The notes beneath the pieces are model-generated. The model worked only from the letters and a program-made list of their open reading frames with translations. It did no database searches and was not told the origin of the DNA. From Apostichopus japonicus (Eukaryota > Echinodermata > Holothuroidea > Aspidochirotida > Stichopodidae): a stretch of DNA of 64,000 bases. The stretch lies in contig NC_092569.1 of the NCBI RefSeq assembly GCF_037975245.1, positions 29,058,668-29,122,667 of the forward strand, written 5' to 3'. Position numbers and translations under genes: made by a program. Below are positions 44,602 to 57,600 of this stretch, one piece after another (the first letter of the stretch is position 1; the number at the start of each line of letters is the position of its first letter).

Positions 44602-47342
44602 ACTTGGATAATCAATCAGCACACACTGCAGCCTATGATTAAATGACAGTAAAAAAGTGCAGAAGCAATAACGATGGTGATATTTATTGATTGCAATGTC
44701 AAGTGTGTCAAGCGCATGCGTCAACTTTATCAATAAAATACTGTGACGAAAGAAATTTGGTGAAAACATGACATTAACACTAAACTTGACAGACGACACT
44801 ATGGCGGTATAGGTTAAGTTCTGTTTGTTACATCACTAAATATATACTTTTGTCTTTTAGAAGTCCTCTCTTCGTTTAACTCAACACCTTCAATGATATT
44901 TTTGACATTAACAGTCATCAAATTGTAACCTTTAAATTAATTAAGTTCCATTTTTGTAACGGGGCTCTGCCTACGTCGTTTTTTAACCTATTTCCTGTTC
45001 AATCGGTAGTCTGTGCACAACTACATTACATTCAACGATTCTTTCAGCATTCCTGTAAATCGTTTGAATTCTATTCAACATTATATCTGTTTCAAGATCT
45101 GTTCTAAGATCTGGAACTCTAAGATCTGGAACCTCTAAGATCTGGAACCTCTAAGATCTGGAACCTCTAAAATCTGGAACCTGTAAGATCTGGAACTCTA
45201 AGATATGGAACCTCTTAGATCTGGAACTCTTTGACTGGACCCTTCCTAAGTCTGCGTTTACCATTGCTAACATTAAAACTTGTCACAAAACTGTTTTGTT
45301 ATCTAAGTAGCATTCCTATCGTTTGTTGTCTTTATCTCCCGCCTTGTTTTTCTAGTTAACTGTAGCCTGGTTCCGTGTGGATATATATAGTGCGGGGTGT
45401 GGGTGGGGGTGGTAGGGGAGGCTTTGCTTTCTCTGTTTGTCAATTCTTAAGTGTGACACAGTAAGAACAGGCGAGATATTGTGATGGTATAGTTTTATGA
45501 TAAGTTTGTTAGACCTATGTACATCAAATATCTGCTTATTTGTTAGTTGTTCATTCGTATTTATATTATAAATCTTGGAAATGATGAGATCAATATTATA
45601 ATGATATAACTTGGGAAAACATAATTATATGGTAGCATATTCGCAGTGAGTCCATGTAATTACTGGTATTGTGAAATTATTATTGCTTTCCGCAGTCCTT
45701 CCCCCCCCCCTCTCCCAGCCCCCTCGTGGAATTGTAATCATAGTCAGGCATTCGAATATATATATAAACACACTTGGAGGCTTGCGTAACTGTACTCGAG
45801 CATATGGCGTTGTACTACAGTAGCATACCAATGATAAAGGCTAATTAGGCATGAACTGGTACTGCGGCTGTTGTACAGGCTTTTCACATCTGATTGGTAA
45901 ATAGGATTCTGATCAATAGCGTATTATGTTGATGCTCATTTTAGACACGAATAAACAAATGAATGCAAGTCATAATGAGACGTACACTGAGACCTTTCTA
46001 AAATCATTTCCTTCTTCTATGCTCTGTTTCTTTTTGGAGTTTTATCGATCCTCAAAATATAGTTTGCTGATCTGAATTCTGATGACTTGTTTTTCTGAAA
46101 ATCCTGACAAAAGGAGGTTAGAAGAAAGGGTTTCTTTCACAATTGTCCTTAAAGTATTCGATGTGTGCGATATACTTTCGAAAATTAATATAATCTCAAG
46201 GTTATCACAATCAATTCAAAAACCATGTATATGAAAAATATCACTTGCCTATTGAAAGATCGTAGTCTTATTATTATTTTGTTTACTTATTATTTCTTCA
46301 CTAAAATCGATCTACTTCCTGCAAGTATAACTTAAGTGTAATATAAAGTGGAAAATATTGACCGGAGTTACACTTTTATTCCCATTTAGCCGTTCCGTAG
46401 CGCATGGCATACCTAGTTATATTACATTGCACATTACATATATTGTTATAAGCCCTCGATTTTAATAATTGTGTCCCTTCTGCAAGTGTGCGTGTAAACG
46501 TAGTGTGGGGTAATAACTTCAAGAGTGTCATTCGTTGCTTTTCTTCCTTTATTTTTCAGACTCCACATAACGCCACTGCTTTCTTTCACAATTAACTAAC
46601 ATCAATTCTCCATTAACAACCTCTGCTACCTTGCAACACTATCCCGCTATCCTCACACACCCCCTCCGCTTCTCTCCTTTTCTCGTCTCTCCCTAATACC
46701 TTGGCTCCTCACCTCACAAAAGTCACAGTCCAACTGCCAGTAACCCCTCTCCTCATCTCTAGCTCTATCCTTTAATCCTATTAGCAAGTCTTTACATGTC
46801 TAAGTAATCCCAGCTTTGTAATCCCCTTAAGCTATCCCTAGGACATAAAGAGCTTTCATCTCCTTACTTGCAGACTTCACAACAATCCTTAATGAAGGTT
46901 AGAAGCGTTGCAGTTATAACATGGGCCTGTCGAGACTATATTTATATTTTGTACCCGACCTACATGCCCGAAATTGGTACTCACATGCTCTCTCTGTTCC
47001 TGTTAAGGACAGGACTTCTTGTGAAATTCCATTTTCGCTGGTATAGGGAGAGGATTTGATCTCTTTTTGTTTTACAGTGTTTTTATTTACTTTTCGGTTC
47101 TTGTCATGTGGTCTCGGATGGTTTTAGGCCCACGTGGACGCAAATACCCTTTTTTGTAACTTAGTAATCACACAGTTTAATTCTTTATTTCCAGTGTAAA
47201 TCATTTTAAATTTATTAATTAATAGGAAAATAAATAAAAATTATGATAAAGATATAAAAAAAGAAGTAGGCCTAAATCCTGGACATAACACTGAAAATCA
47301 AAACAGTGGTTCTAGAGCACCATGCTGTATGAACATGGAGCC
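44602..47342. other. Intergenic, no gene recognised
   Basis: Contains the 15-bp repeat at 45105-45230 and pyrimidine-rich stretches at about 46550-46750. The region directly upstream of FReD gene 1 must hold its promoter, but no clear core element could be named. Confidence 0.45.
45105..45230. repeat. 15-16-bp minisatellite
   Basis: About eight copies of TAAGATCTGGAACCTC with small variants (TAAAATCTGGAACC, TAAGATATGGAACC). Each unit contains the BglII-like palindrome AGATCT. Confidence 0.9.
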
Positions 47343-47349
47343 CTATAAA

Positions 47350-48235
47350 CAAAAAAAAATCCTATAAAGTTCAATACTGAATCTGGGAGTTATTGCAGCT
47401 TTCCTCAAATTGTAGTTTGTCTTATTGCACAGAGAGTTTATTGCACAATGGAGTGGGTGACCTTCATTTCTATGGATGTTATTTAGTAACCTCTCAAATT
47501 CCTTCATAGCAGCCGTATTAACTTTATCTTTAAGTAGGTTATGATTTAATCCAAAGATTCTCTCACAGTATCTCAGGAAACTTAATAATCTGTTCTTATC
47601 TTTCATTTGGACAAAGTGATACCAGACCGGGACAGCATATATGATATTTGGCAAGACAAAGGCCTCAAACACCCATTCCCGTATATGGACAGGAAAGTGA
47701 GGAGCAATATACATGAGTGTGGTGACAATGTGATACACCTTGGCTAATACCTTCGAAATATGATTTGAAAACGTCAGTTTGTTGTCGATGCAGACTCCTA
47801 GATACATTGTACTGGAAGTACGTTCAACGGATGTGTTGTGAATAATTGTCTTCTCATCTCTCTTCTCGATTAATCCCCTGTGCTTAATATTGATGTTTTC
47901 GAATACCATTTCCTTACACTTCTTTTTGTTAAGAAGTAGGTTTTTTCTCTGGTCGCAATTGCTAACTACACTACTGATAAAATCCTGATACTCATGCTGA
48001 TTTTGCTGATGGGAGCCTTTGGTGATAAAGCAGTGTCATCAGCATATTTAATTACTGAGCAATTAGAATTAGAGCGAATGCAATCTGTATAAATAGTAAA
48101 GAATAGGGCTGATAGAGGGCCTCCTTGTGGAACTCCTACTCTGATTTCTGAAGTTGTTGTATAGCCTTTGTCTCGTTTAACTTGTTTTGACCATCCCTGC
48201 ATGAAATACAGAGCTGACAGTACAGTTATCACTCA
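47350..48235 (-). pseudogene. Decayed LINE reverse-transcriptase fragment
   Basis: Minus strand: 48232-47966 encodes SALYFMQGWSKQVKRDKGYT, IRVGVPQGGPLSALFFTIYT and IKYADDTALS, the RT palm motifs. After a frameshift, 47909-47343 encodes YLGVCIDNKLTFSNHISKVL and the thumb-like region to RYCERIFGLNH. The motif set is that of a CR1/Rex-like non-LTR element, different from the L1/Tx1 element nearby. It is truncated at both ends; its 5' edge meets the 25-bp minisatellite. Confidence 0.8.
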
Positions 48236-50515
48236 GAGCTGATAATACTGTAATCAAACAGAGCTTACAGTACTGTAATCACTCAGAGCTGACAGTACTG
48301 CAATCACACAGAGATTACAGTACTGTAATCATACAGAGCTGACAGTACTTTAATCACACAGAGCTGACAATACTGTAATCACACAGAGCTTACAGTGCTG
48401 CAATCACACAGAGCTTACATTACTGCACTCACATAATGCTGACAGTACTGTAATCACACAGAGCTGACAGTACTGTAATCACACAGAGCTTAGAGTACTG
48501 TAATCACTCAGAGCTGACAGTACTGCAATCACACAGAGATTACAGTACTGTAATCATACAGAGCTGACAGTACTTTAATCACACAGAGCTGATAATACTG
48601 TAATCACACAGAGCTTACAGTGCTGCAATCACACAGAGCTTACATTACTGCAATCACATAATGCTGACAGTACTGTAATCACACAGAGCTGACAGTACTG
48701 TAATCACACAGAGCTTAGAGTACTGTACTCACACAGAGCTAACAGTACTGTAATCACACAGAGTTTACAGTACTGTAATCATACAGAGCTGACAGTACTG
48801 TAGTAACACAGAGATTACAATACTGCAATCACAAAGAGCTTACAGACTGTAATCACACAGAGCTTACAGTACCCTTATCACACAGAGCTTACAATACTGT
48901 ACTAAAACAGAGCTTGTAGTACTGTAAGCACACAGAGCAGACAATACTGTAATCACACAGAGCTGACAGTATTCTAATCACACAGAGCTTACAGTACTGC
49001 AATCACACAGAGCTAACAGTACTGTAATCACACAGAGCTAACAGTACTGTAATCACACATAGTTTACAGTACTGTAATCACACAGAGCTTACAGTACTGT
49101 AATCACACAAGGCTTACAGAACTGTAATCACACAGAGCTGACAGTACTGTAATCACAAGGCGCTTACAGTACTGTAATCACATAGAGCTTACAGTACTGT
49201 AATCACACAGAGCTTACAGTGCTGCAATCACACAGAGCTTACATTACTGCAATCACATAATGCTGACAGTACTGTAATCACACAGAGCTGACAGTACTGT
49301 AATCACACAGAGCTTAGAGTACTGTACTCACACAGAGCTAACAGTACTGTAATCACACAGAGTTTACAGTACTGTAATCATACAGAGCTGACAGTACTGT
49401 AGTAACACAGAGATTACAATACTGCAATCACAAAGAGCTTACAGACTGTAATCACACAGAGCTTACAGTACCCTTATCACACAGAGCTTACAATACTGTA
49501 CTAAAACAGAGCTTGTAGTACTGTAAGCACACAGAGCAGACAATACTGTAATCACACAGAGCTGACAGTATTCTAATCACACAGAGCTTACAGTACTGCA
49601 ATCACACAGAGCTAACAGTACTGTAATCACACAGAGCTAACAGTACTGTAATCACACATAGTTTACAGTACTGTAATCACACAGAGCTTACAGTACTGTA
49701 ATCACACAAGGCTTACAGAACTGTAATCACACAGAGCTGACAGTACTGTAATCACAAGGCGCTTACAGTACTGTAATCACATAGAGCTTACAGTACTGTA
49801 ATCACACAGAGCTGACAGTACTGTGATAACACAGAGATTGCATTACTGCAATCACAAAGAGCTTACAGATTGTATAATCACACAGAGCTTACAGCACCCT
49901 TATCACACAGAGCTTACAATACTGTACTAAAACAGAGCTTGTAGTACTGTAATCACACAGAGCAGACAATACTGTAATCACACAGAGCTGACAGTATTCT
50001 AATCACACAGAGCTTACAGTACTGCAATCACACAGAGCTAACAGTACTGTAATCACACAGAGCTAACAGTACTGTAATCACACATAGTTTACAGTACTGT
50101 AATCACACAGAGCTTACAGTACTGTAATCACACAAGGCTTACAGAACTGTAATCACACAGAGCTGACAGTACTGTAATCACAAGGCGCTTACAGTACTGT
50201 AATCACACAGAGCTTACAGTACTGTAATCACACAGAGCTGACAGTACTGTGATAACACAGAGATTGCATTACTGCAATCACAAAGAGCTTACAGATTGTA
50301 TAATCACACAGAGCTTACAGCACCCTTATCACACAGAGCTTACAATACTGTAATAAAACAGAGCTTGTAGTACTGTAATCACACAGAGCTTACAGTACTG
50401 TAATCACACAGAGCTTACAGTACTGTCATCACACAGAGCTTACAGTACTGTCATCACACAGAGGTTTCACTCAAAGATTACAGTGCTGTGATTACACAGT
50501 GATTACAGTACTGTA
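48217..50515. repeat. 25-bp minisatellite array, 2.3 kb, with higher-order repeats
   Basis: Roughly 90 copies of ACAGTACTGTAATCACACAG plus AGCTT/AGCTG. Each unit carries the perfect palindrome ACAGTACTGT. Variant units recur in blocks. A CTCAGAGCTGACAGTACTGC variant repeats after about 226 bases. A GTAGTAACACAGAGATTACA variant recurs about 595 apart (48.8 and 49.4 kb). A GTGATAACACAGAGATTGCA variant recurs about 420 apart (49.8 and 50.2 kb). Confidence 0.95.
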
Positions 50516-53214
50516 ATCTAAGGGAAATGTAGCCTGGTTGAAAGCACTGATAGGCAACATATTCTTCTATCTTGTTCAGATACAGTTTTTTCTTTGTACG
50601 AGGTTACTTGTTTCTATTCCGTTCTCTTACGGTACGGTAGTACGCTAGTAAGCTAACACGCTAGTACACGGTTGCGAGGCGTAGAATGTGCGACAGGTTT
50701 AAGGTTCCGCAGACGCCGATTTCCTCCCCATGTCGATAATAGTTTTTGTCCGTTGCGCCAAAATGGCCTCAACATCGATAAAAAAGATTCATATACAGTT
50801 TGAGTTTGTAAAATACAATGACATATATTTCAGTGACAAATTAGCCAGCGTAGCAAGCAGATTTTTTCCCCGCAAGTTCATAATTCACTTCACTCAGAAA
50901 AGGGGAAAAAATGAATATTGAGTACTGTAAACGACCCTTTTCCTCGAGTAGCCTATTCATACTGGTAGCTTATGGTCAACCATCAGCTCCCTTAAGGACC
51001 AAAAACAGGAAACTTCAAACGCGAAGTGGCAATGTCGAGTATTTCGCAAACATATATATTACCTGCATAAGTATTACCTATGCTTCATATTTCTTTTTCC
51101 TTTTCCAATTTCGTTTTTCTTTGTTATGAATTCATATTTTAATTGCATGAAAACCAATAAATATGTTTTATTGTTGTTGTTATAATGTTTATATTTAAGC
51201 ATATATAATGACACTTACAAAATGTGGATTCTGTATATTAAACAAGTACATTACAAATCATTCGTAACTGATAAAGCAATAAATAGAAGATATCAAAATA
51301 GATTAGCAGTAACACATAGGTCTGCACTTAGAAGCACGACGTCGCCATCAACTTAAACTTATAGATTTCCAGATTTATTAGCATATTTTGAAGATAAATA
51401 TCGGAAACCAGAAAAGCTATAGAAACAATATTACTACCCATCTAACTTTTTTTTTTTATATTTGTTCCTCCTCTTGTTTTTTTTTTGTGCTTAAAACAAG
51501 TACTTATTATTTTTGATCTCATTGAAAAATTAAAATTAACAAACAAAATCCCGTCGAGGGGATGAATACAAAAGGATTAAGCTGTTTCTTTAATACATGA
51601 TCATATATATGTTGCACACAGAAAAAGAGCTGTTATTACTTGCTTACACATTCTCATGATATATGTGACACATGTAACATTCTTGATTATTATTATATTT
51701 TTCCCGTCTCATTTATTCACGATTATTTAACATGTATGTGGTACATCGATTATATTTAAAGTTCTGATAACAACATAGGTATGTCATCTGAATGATACAA
51801 AGGAATTATTAACAAAATGTGAAAATTGATTCTGAATTGAGTATTTCTTCTTCTCCACTTATACCGAAATACATGTGAACATGTCCAGAAATAACATAAA
51901 TGATAAGCAGATGTTAAGTTAAGAGTTGCAAAGTTCATCGATTGAATGAGACTGGCAAGTCTTTAATGTCATGTATTTTCTACGAGCAGAGCTAGTACCC
52001 ATCTAATCGTTTACTTTAGTCTAAAAAGAATTGTAGCAATAACGATGAGGTTAGGTAAACGCTATCATGACTTTAAGCAATTAAAGAAAACTAAAGTAAA
52101 CAAACCTAACAATTAATAACAATAACATGATTTAAGAAAAGTAGCTTCACTAAACAAAACGGTTAAAACATCACTTATTATTAGCAGTTAAAATGATTTT
52201 GTGTGCGAGCGCGTGTGTGTGTTCAAAACATGTATCATAATACGTTGGTGCTTAAGTATATGCTTTATTATGATTAATTTATATATGTAATACAATCATA
52301 CACTTTAGATATTATTAATGACGCAAATAGAAATAGGCTCGTAGCGAGAAATTTGCCAAGGGAGGGGCGAAGCCCGTATGCAAAATATGTAAGCATAGCG
52401 CCACCATATTTTGTCGCGAAGCGTACAAGACAATTTTGGCCAAAATTGCCTCTCAGTTGGCTGGAAATGGATCATCCCAGGCCTTGTAAGTTGCATCTAA
52501 GCATTCCTATTTTGAAATTACTAGCGATATTATAAAAAATAAATTAAAAAAATATGATCAAGGAGGGGGCGGTCATCCCCTTCGCCCACCCCCCTTGTCT
52601 ACGCGCCTGTATAGAAACCAATCAAATCATAATACTTGTTTAAACCCCCCCCCAAAAAAAAACTCACACACAAGAACAAACAAAAGACAATCAAACGCAA
52701 GAAAAATAGCAATACCAACAAACCAAACACGCACACAACACTCACCCCCCCCCCCCACACACACACATAAAACCAACACACTATTAATCCGACAGTGTGA
52801 AAATAAGATCAAATGAAATAATGTTTATATTTTAATCATATCAATTAGTGCTTTGTTGTTATTATTATTTAGTTAAACTTTGTGCACACTGATTCTAAAT
52901 AAAGAAGTATAAGGTAAAAAAAAAACGCCTACCATGAAATACCGAAAAAATAGTAAAGATGTCAGCGAAATCGACTGATCCCAGTGTGTTCTCAACTGCA
53001 TAAATAAATCAAAGATTATTACCATAAAGTGCTATAAACGATCACTTGTTATTTCTTAAAAGAAACAATTTAACTACCACAAATATGATATATGGAGGTC
53101 AAAACTAACAAAGCCAGCCCCACAGTTTTAATTAATGTAAGGATTAGCGGACATATAATACCTAAAAGGTTCTGATGTACCCATGTTATCCATGACCTTT
53201 TGTTATTCGATTAA
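50516..53214. other. Intergenic, no gene recognised
   Basis: AT-rich. A stretch at about 52330-52620 with GGGAGGGGCGAAGCCCG and CTACGCGCCTGTATAG looks like part of a dispersed element. C-rich and CA-rich runs are at 52640-52770. No coding signal was seen. Confidence 0.45.
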
Positions 53215-53471
53215 TTAAGCGATTGCCCGGATTTTCATGTCTGAATAATTGATTTGGGCCATGCCTACTTCTTCAGTATGCCACAAAGACTCGGGATACC
53301 ATTCGGCGCTGTTAAGAGAGCTTACGTAACCGCTTAATGGATAATTTCTGTGCCACCATCCCCCTTGTTCTTGAGCAGCTATATTTTCATACGAGCTTGG
53401 GTAATCAAGTGCATCGTTGTCATTGTCTCTTGTACTGAACGGGTAGTCTTTATGGAAGGATAATGCGTCAC
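53215..53471 (-). CDS. FReD gene 2, terminal fibrinogen exon lacking the disulphide
   Basis: Encodes DALSFHKDYPFSTRDNDND, then YENIAAQEQGGWWHRNYPLS, WYPESLWHTEEVGMAQINYS and DMKIRAIA then TAA. It aligns with gene 1 through FST.DNDND, GGWW and Y..MKIR. Where gene 1 has YNCA and WWYKDC, gene 2 has YENIA and WWHRNY, so both cysteines are gone together. SNLNG is also lost. The frame is intact and splice sites are good, so this is not a simple pseudogene. Confidence 0.88.
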
Positions 53472-54653
53472 CTATGACAACAACACGAGGAGAGAAAATG
53501 ATAAAGGTATTGCGGTTAGAATGACATAGATGACTACATGTAAGAAGTTGTGCTGGTTATATTAGAGGTCTCCAAATGACCATAACTTTCAGTTCAGTTA
53601 ATCCAGGATAAATTTCAAACCAGTTATTAATATAGGCAAAGATAAAGAGGCACAATCAAAGTTGATATGAAAAAAAAATCGAAAATATAATGGTCGAGAT
53701 AATTAAGTCGTGGAAAGTAAATAAACCTAGCCAATTACCATGGTAACTTTTGTTTCATACTGGTATGTTGATTAAGCAAGCAAGAACAATAACGTACCGT
53801 CTTTGTTTTAAATTGTGTTAATACAGTACAAGATTATTGCATGATAAGAGGGGTTTGGGGTGGGGGGTGTTCTATTTTATTACTATGGAAGGTTAGAAAG
53901 AGGTTGTTGATAACACTATAGAAGAACAACTCGATTAAGAAGCAAGTTGTGAAAGTAAGGATTAAACTGCACATATGTCATTCAGATCTATAAAACTACA
54001 TTAGTTATGATCGTGAAAGAACTGTTCAATGGAATGGTGAGCAATAGTGTACAATAATAATAGACGTGTATGATTATTTGCGGAGGACTTCAGGAATTAT
54101 ATAGTAACATTTGTCCGCCCACAACGCTTCATAAGATCCTCAAATTACATACGAAGCACTTTAATTAGCCTTTAAGGTATGTTTTTTCTTTATAGCCCCC
54201 CAAAAAAGCGGTCAAGTTAGTACCAAACCGTTAGGCTCACTACCAAATCTGTCATGGAGCATGTTAGCTAATGGAGAACTTGTTTTGACACATACCTGCA
54301 TCTCCAGAGTATGATCCAAGCCGTAGAGTATATTCTTGTGATTCGTCGGAAATACTAAAGGAATCGCATACGGCGTAGAATTTCTGGTTGTAAACATTAC
54401 CCAAGTCGATGCGCAGCTCGTATTGTCTTTGATTTGTCAAGCTGTAGATCTTCTCGTTTCCAAGCCAGAAGTTCTCACTTAGGTTACCAAAGCCCGCTTT
54501 ATAGTCACTCCAATCCAGATGAAAACTTTGAGTGTCATCCATTCGTCGTTGGATTACCTGGAAATGTGCAGATCATCACTTTGGATATAAATATCGTCAT
54601 TTTAAAAATAAAAATGATGATAATAATGATTAATAATAATAATAATAATGATG

Positions 54654-54693
<40 letters not shown>

Positions 54694-57600
54694 TAATAAT
54701 TATAATAATAAAAGTAATAATAATAACAATAACAATAATAATAATAACAACAACAATAATAATAATATTAATAATAATAATAATAAGAATAATTATAATA
54801 CTAATCATAATAATAATAATAATTGTAATAATAATAATAATACTAATACTACTAATAATAATATTTTGTTTACCATTTTTTATTTGCATTCACATCTTCT
54901 GCACAACACATTAAGTTGAAAAGAAAGAAAAAGTTCGTTTCATGACACCAAAAAGGACATTTCCTTTATCAATAATGCAAAGAATCTCTTAGCAGTTTAA
55001 TTTCTTTGTGGTGTTTGTTATTGATAAGTATATACATTTCCACACTCAAGAAAAATGAAAGCTTATGCTTGAAAATATCATAACTTGGAACGCTTTTGTT
55101 AATTCTGCAAAGGTAAATATAATATTTGGCATAAAACATTGTCAGGCTATACCATTTCATTTTCAATGTTTTCATAATCATAACCAAAACACACGTGTTC
55201 GTACTCCACTACAACTTTTGAATTAAAGATTTCAAGATACATTTTGTTTCAAATATCTCCAACTGCGCTACAGCGCCAGTAAAGGTGGTCTAAAGTTAGA
55301 GTAGACTCGCCACAAAAACTGCAACTTGGGGCGTCAATGATGTTAATTTTACTAAAAAAACTATTTGTAGCAATGATACGATGGAAAAACTTCTACTGAA
55401 AGCTTCTTAATTTAGCATCTCTAATCTTGCTACAAGAACCAAAAATCTCACTTCAGGTTAAAGTGGTGCCTCTAAAATCATTGTCCCATTTTAAACAACC
55501 ACGTGGTTGCTCAATACAACGGCTGTTAAATTTATTATAAGCATATTGACAAATCTTAGTAGTACCATATAGTTGCGCTAACATAACCTGCTGACTACAT
55601 GGTTGCTTCGGCAGCTGCAATGAATATCTGGATGGTACCCACGTACGTGGGATAGAATGTATAATCCCATTCAGCTTTGTAAAGGGGAAGCTTGAACAAT
55701 TAAATTTAGCAATAAAAACGGTATACGACAGAGGCCTGCCAGATATGTCATACAAATCCCGGACATAAAATGAATTAAAACACTTCCTGCACCAAACTAC
55801 TTCATTATTAATCTTGATCAAACTGTTGTTCCAGATAATCTGATCACCGTAATTCGCCACCGGGGGTTTCAAAGGTGAGATCGCTCCAAGCACAACAGCA
55901 GTTGCGAAGAAACTCGTGTTTAACCTTCTTAAAAATATCATTTCCCTTGAAATTACAGCTAAAAAGAAAATCCTTACCAACGTTTTTCAAAAAATAGTCG
56001 AAAAGGACTTTCCAATGGCCAAAAATTATGATCTGTATATCTTTTAATCCAAGTGATTTTCATACTTTTCATGAAATTTAATCATATTCAAGCCGCCTTC
56101 TTCCTGTGGCTGCATTAAAATTTTCCTCTTTATTTTGTCGCCCTTTCCTCTCCAAATAAAGTTAAACAGTAAACTATTTAGTTCCTTAAAAAATGATTCT
56201 GAAGGATTAGGCAGAACAGAGAAGAGGAAAACAAGTTGTGACAAAGCAAAACTCTTTATGATAACAATTTTACCATAGGGAGTCAGATCACGAGGAGACC
56301 ACATATTTAGGACACTTTTCAAACGTGAAAGTTTTGGCAAATAATTTAAGGGAAAAAGGTCACTTCTATTATTCGTAAGTGTAATACCAAGAACCTTTAA
56401 TAGAACCATCTGTAAAGGGAATATTATAAGCACTCTGACCATTAACATTCTCATTATTATCGCCGATAGGAAGAATGTTAGACTTTTCGAAGTTGATCTT
56501 CAGACCAGAAGCTTGTTTAAACTCTGTTAGTATCTCAACAACTCTCTGTAAAGAACGATCGTTATTGTCCAGAAAAATAGTTGTGTCATCAGCATATATA
56601 TATATATACACTTTAATGTTAACATTGCCTACTGGAAAACCGACATACATACGGTCAGCTCGTAATTTCAAAGCCAAAATTTCTGCACACAACACAAAAA
56701 GGTGTGGGCTAAAGGGGCAACCTTGGCGCATCCCCCTTTTAACAGGAAAAAAGCCAGAGGAAACCCCGTTATTCAAAACGCAAGCCGTACAGTTTGAATA
56801 AAAGGTCTTAACCCAACGAATAATGCTATCCCCAAAATTGAAAAGTTGAAGTTTATGGTACAAACAATTCCAATTAACACTGTCGAAGGCTTTTTCAAAG
56901 TCAACGAAGAGAATGTAACCTGGCACATTTTTATCCTGTGCATACTGTATAACATCTAGGATCAGTCGAATATTTTCTCCTATATATCGATTTTTAAGGA
57001 AACCGGTTTGATCATGATGGATAATATGCGGCAAGACCTCTTTGAGTCTTGCAGAAATACAAGAAGCAGCAATTTTGTAGTCTACATTTAAAAGTGAGAT
57101 TGGCCTCCAATTACTAATTTTCTTAATGTCTTTACCATCTTTAGGAAGTAAAGTAATAACAGCTCTGCCTTGCTCCGAAGAGAGTTTACCTATCAGATAT
57201 CCCGAGTTCAGCGACATAAGAACGAAAGACTTAATTTCTGGCCAAAAGCATCTATAAAATTCAGCTGGCAAACCATCGCTGCCAGGTATCTTACCAGAAG
57301 CCACACTCTTAAGTGCATTCCAACATTCCTCTTCAGTTAAGGCACCTTCACAATTATTTCTTGAATCGTCGTTCAAACCCGTAATATGAAGGGACTCAGA
57401 AAAAGTATATTTTCCAAGCCAGCATCATTACAAGTAGCATATAAATTTTCGTAAAAAATTCGCTCAACGTTTAGAATTGCGTGGAGATCGGTAAACTCAG
57501 TCCCATTGTTATGAACTAGAATTTTAATTGACTTGCGCTCACTGTTTCGCTTCTCTAAATTTAGGAAGCATTGTGTATTCTGTTCACCTTGTTCAACCCA

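Noticed and set aside
44515-44799. Longer N-terminus for FReD gene 1 from an upstream in-frame ATG
   Set aside because: The upstream residues look random and would bury the signal peptide; MDALK gives a standard secretory start.
48217-50515. CRISPR-like regularly spaced repeats
   Set aside because: Units are contiguous 25-mers with no unique spacers, in a eukaryotic setting; a minisatellite.
54434-54919. Poly-Asn open frame overlapping the gene 2 fibrinogen exon on the other strand
   Set aside because: (AAT)n microsatellite plus antisense of a real exon.
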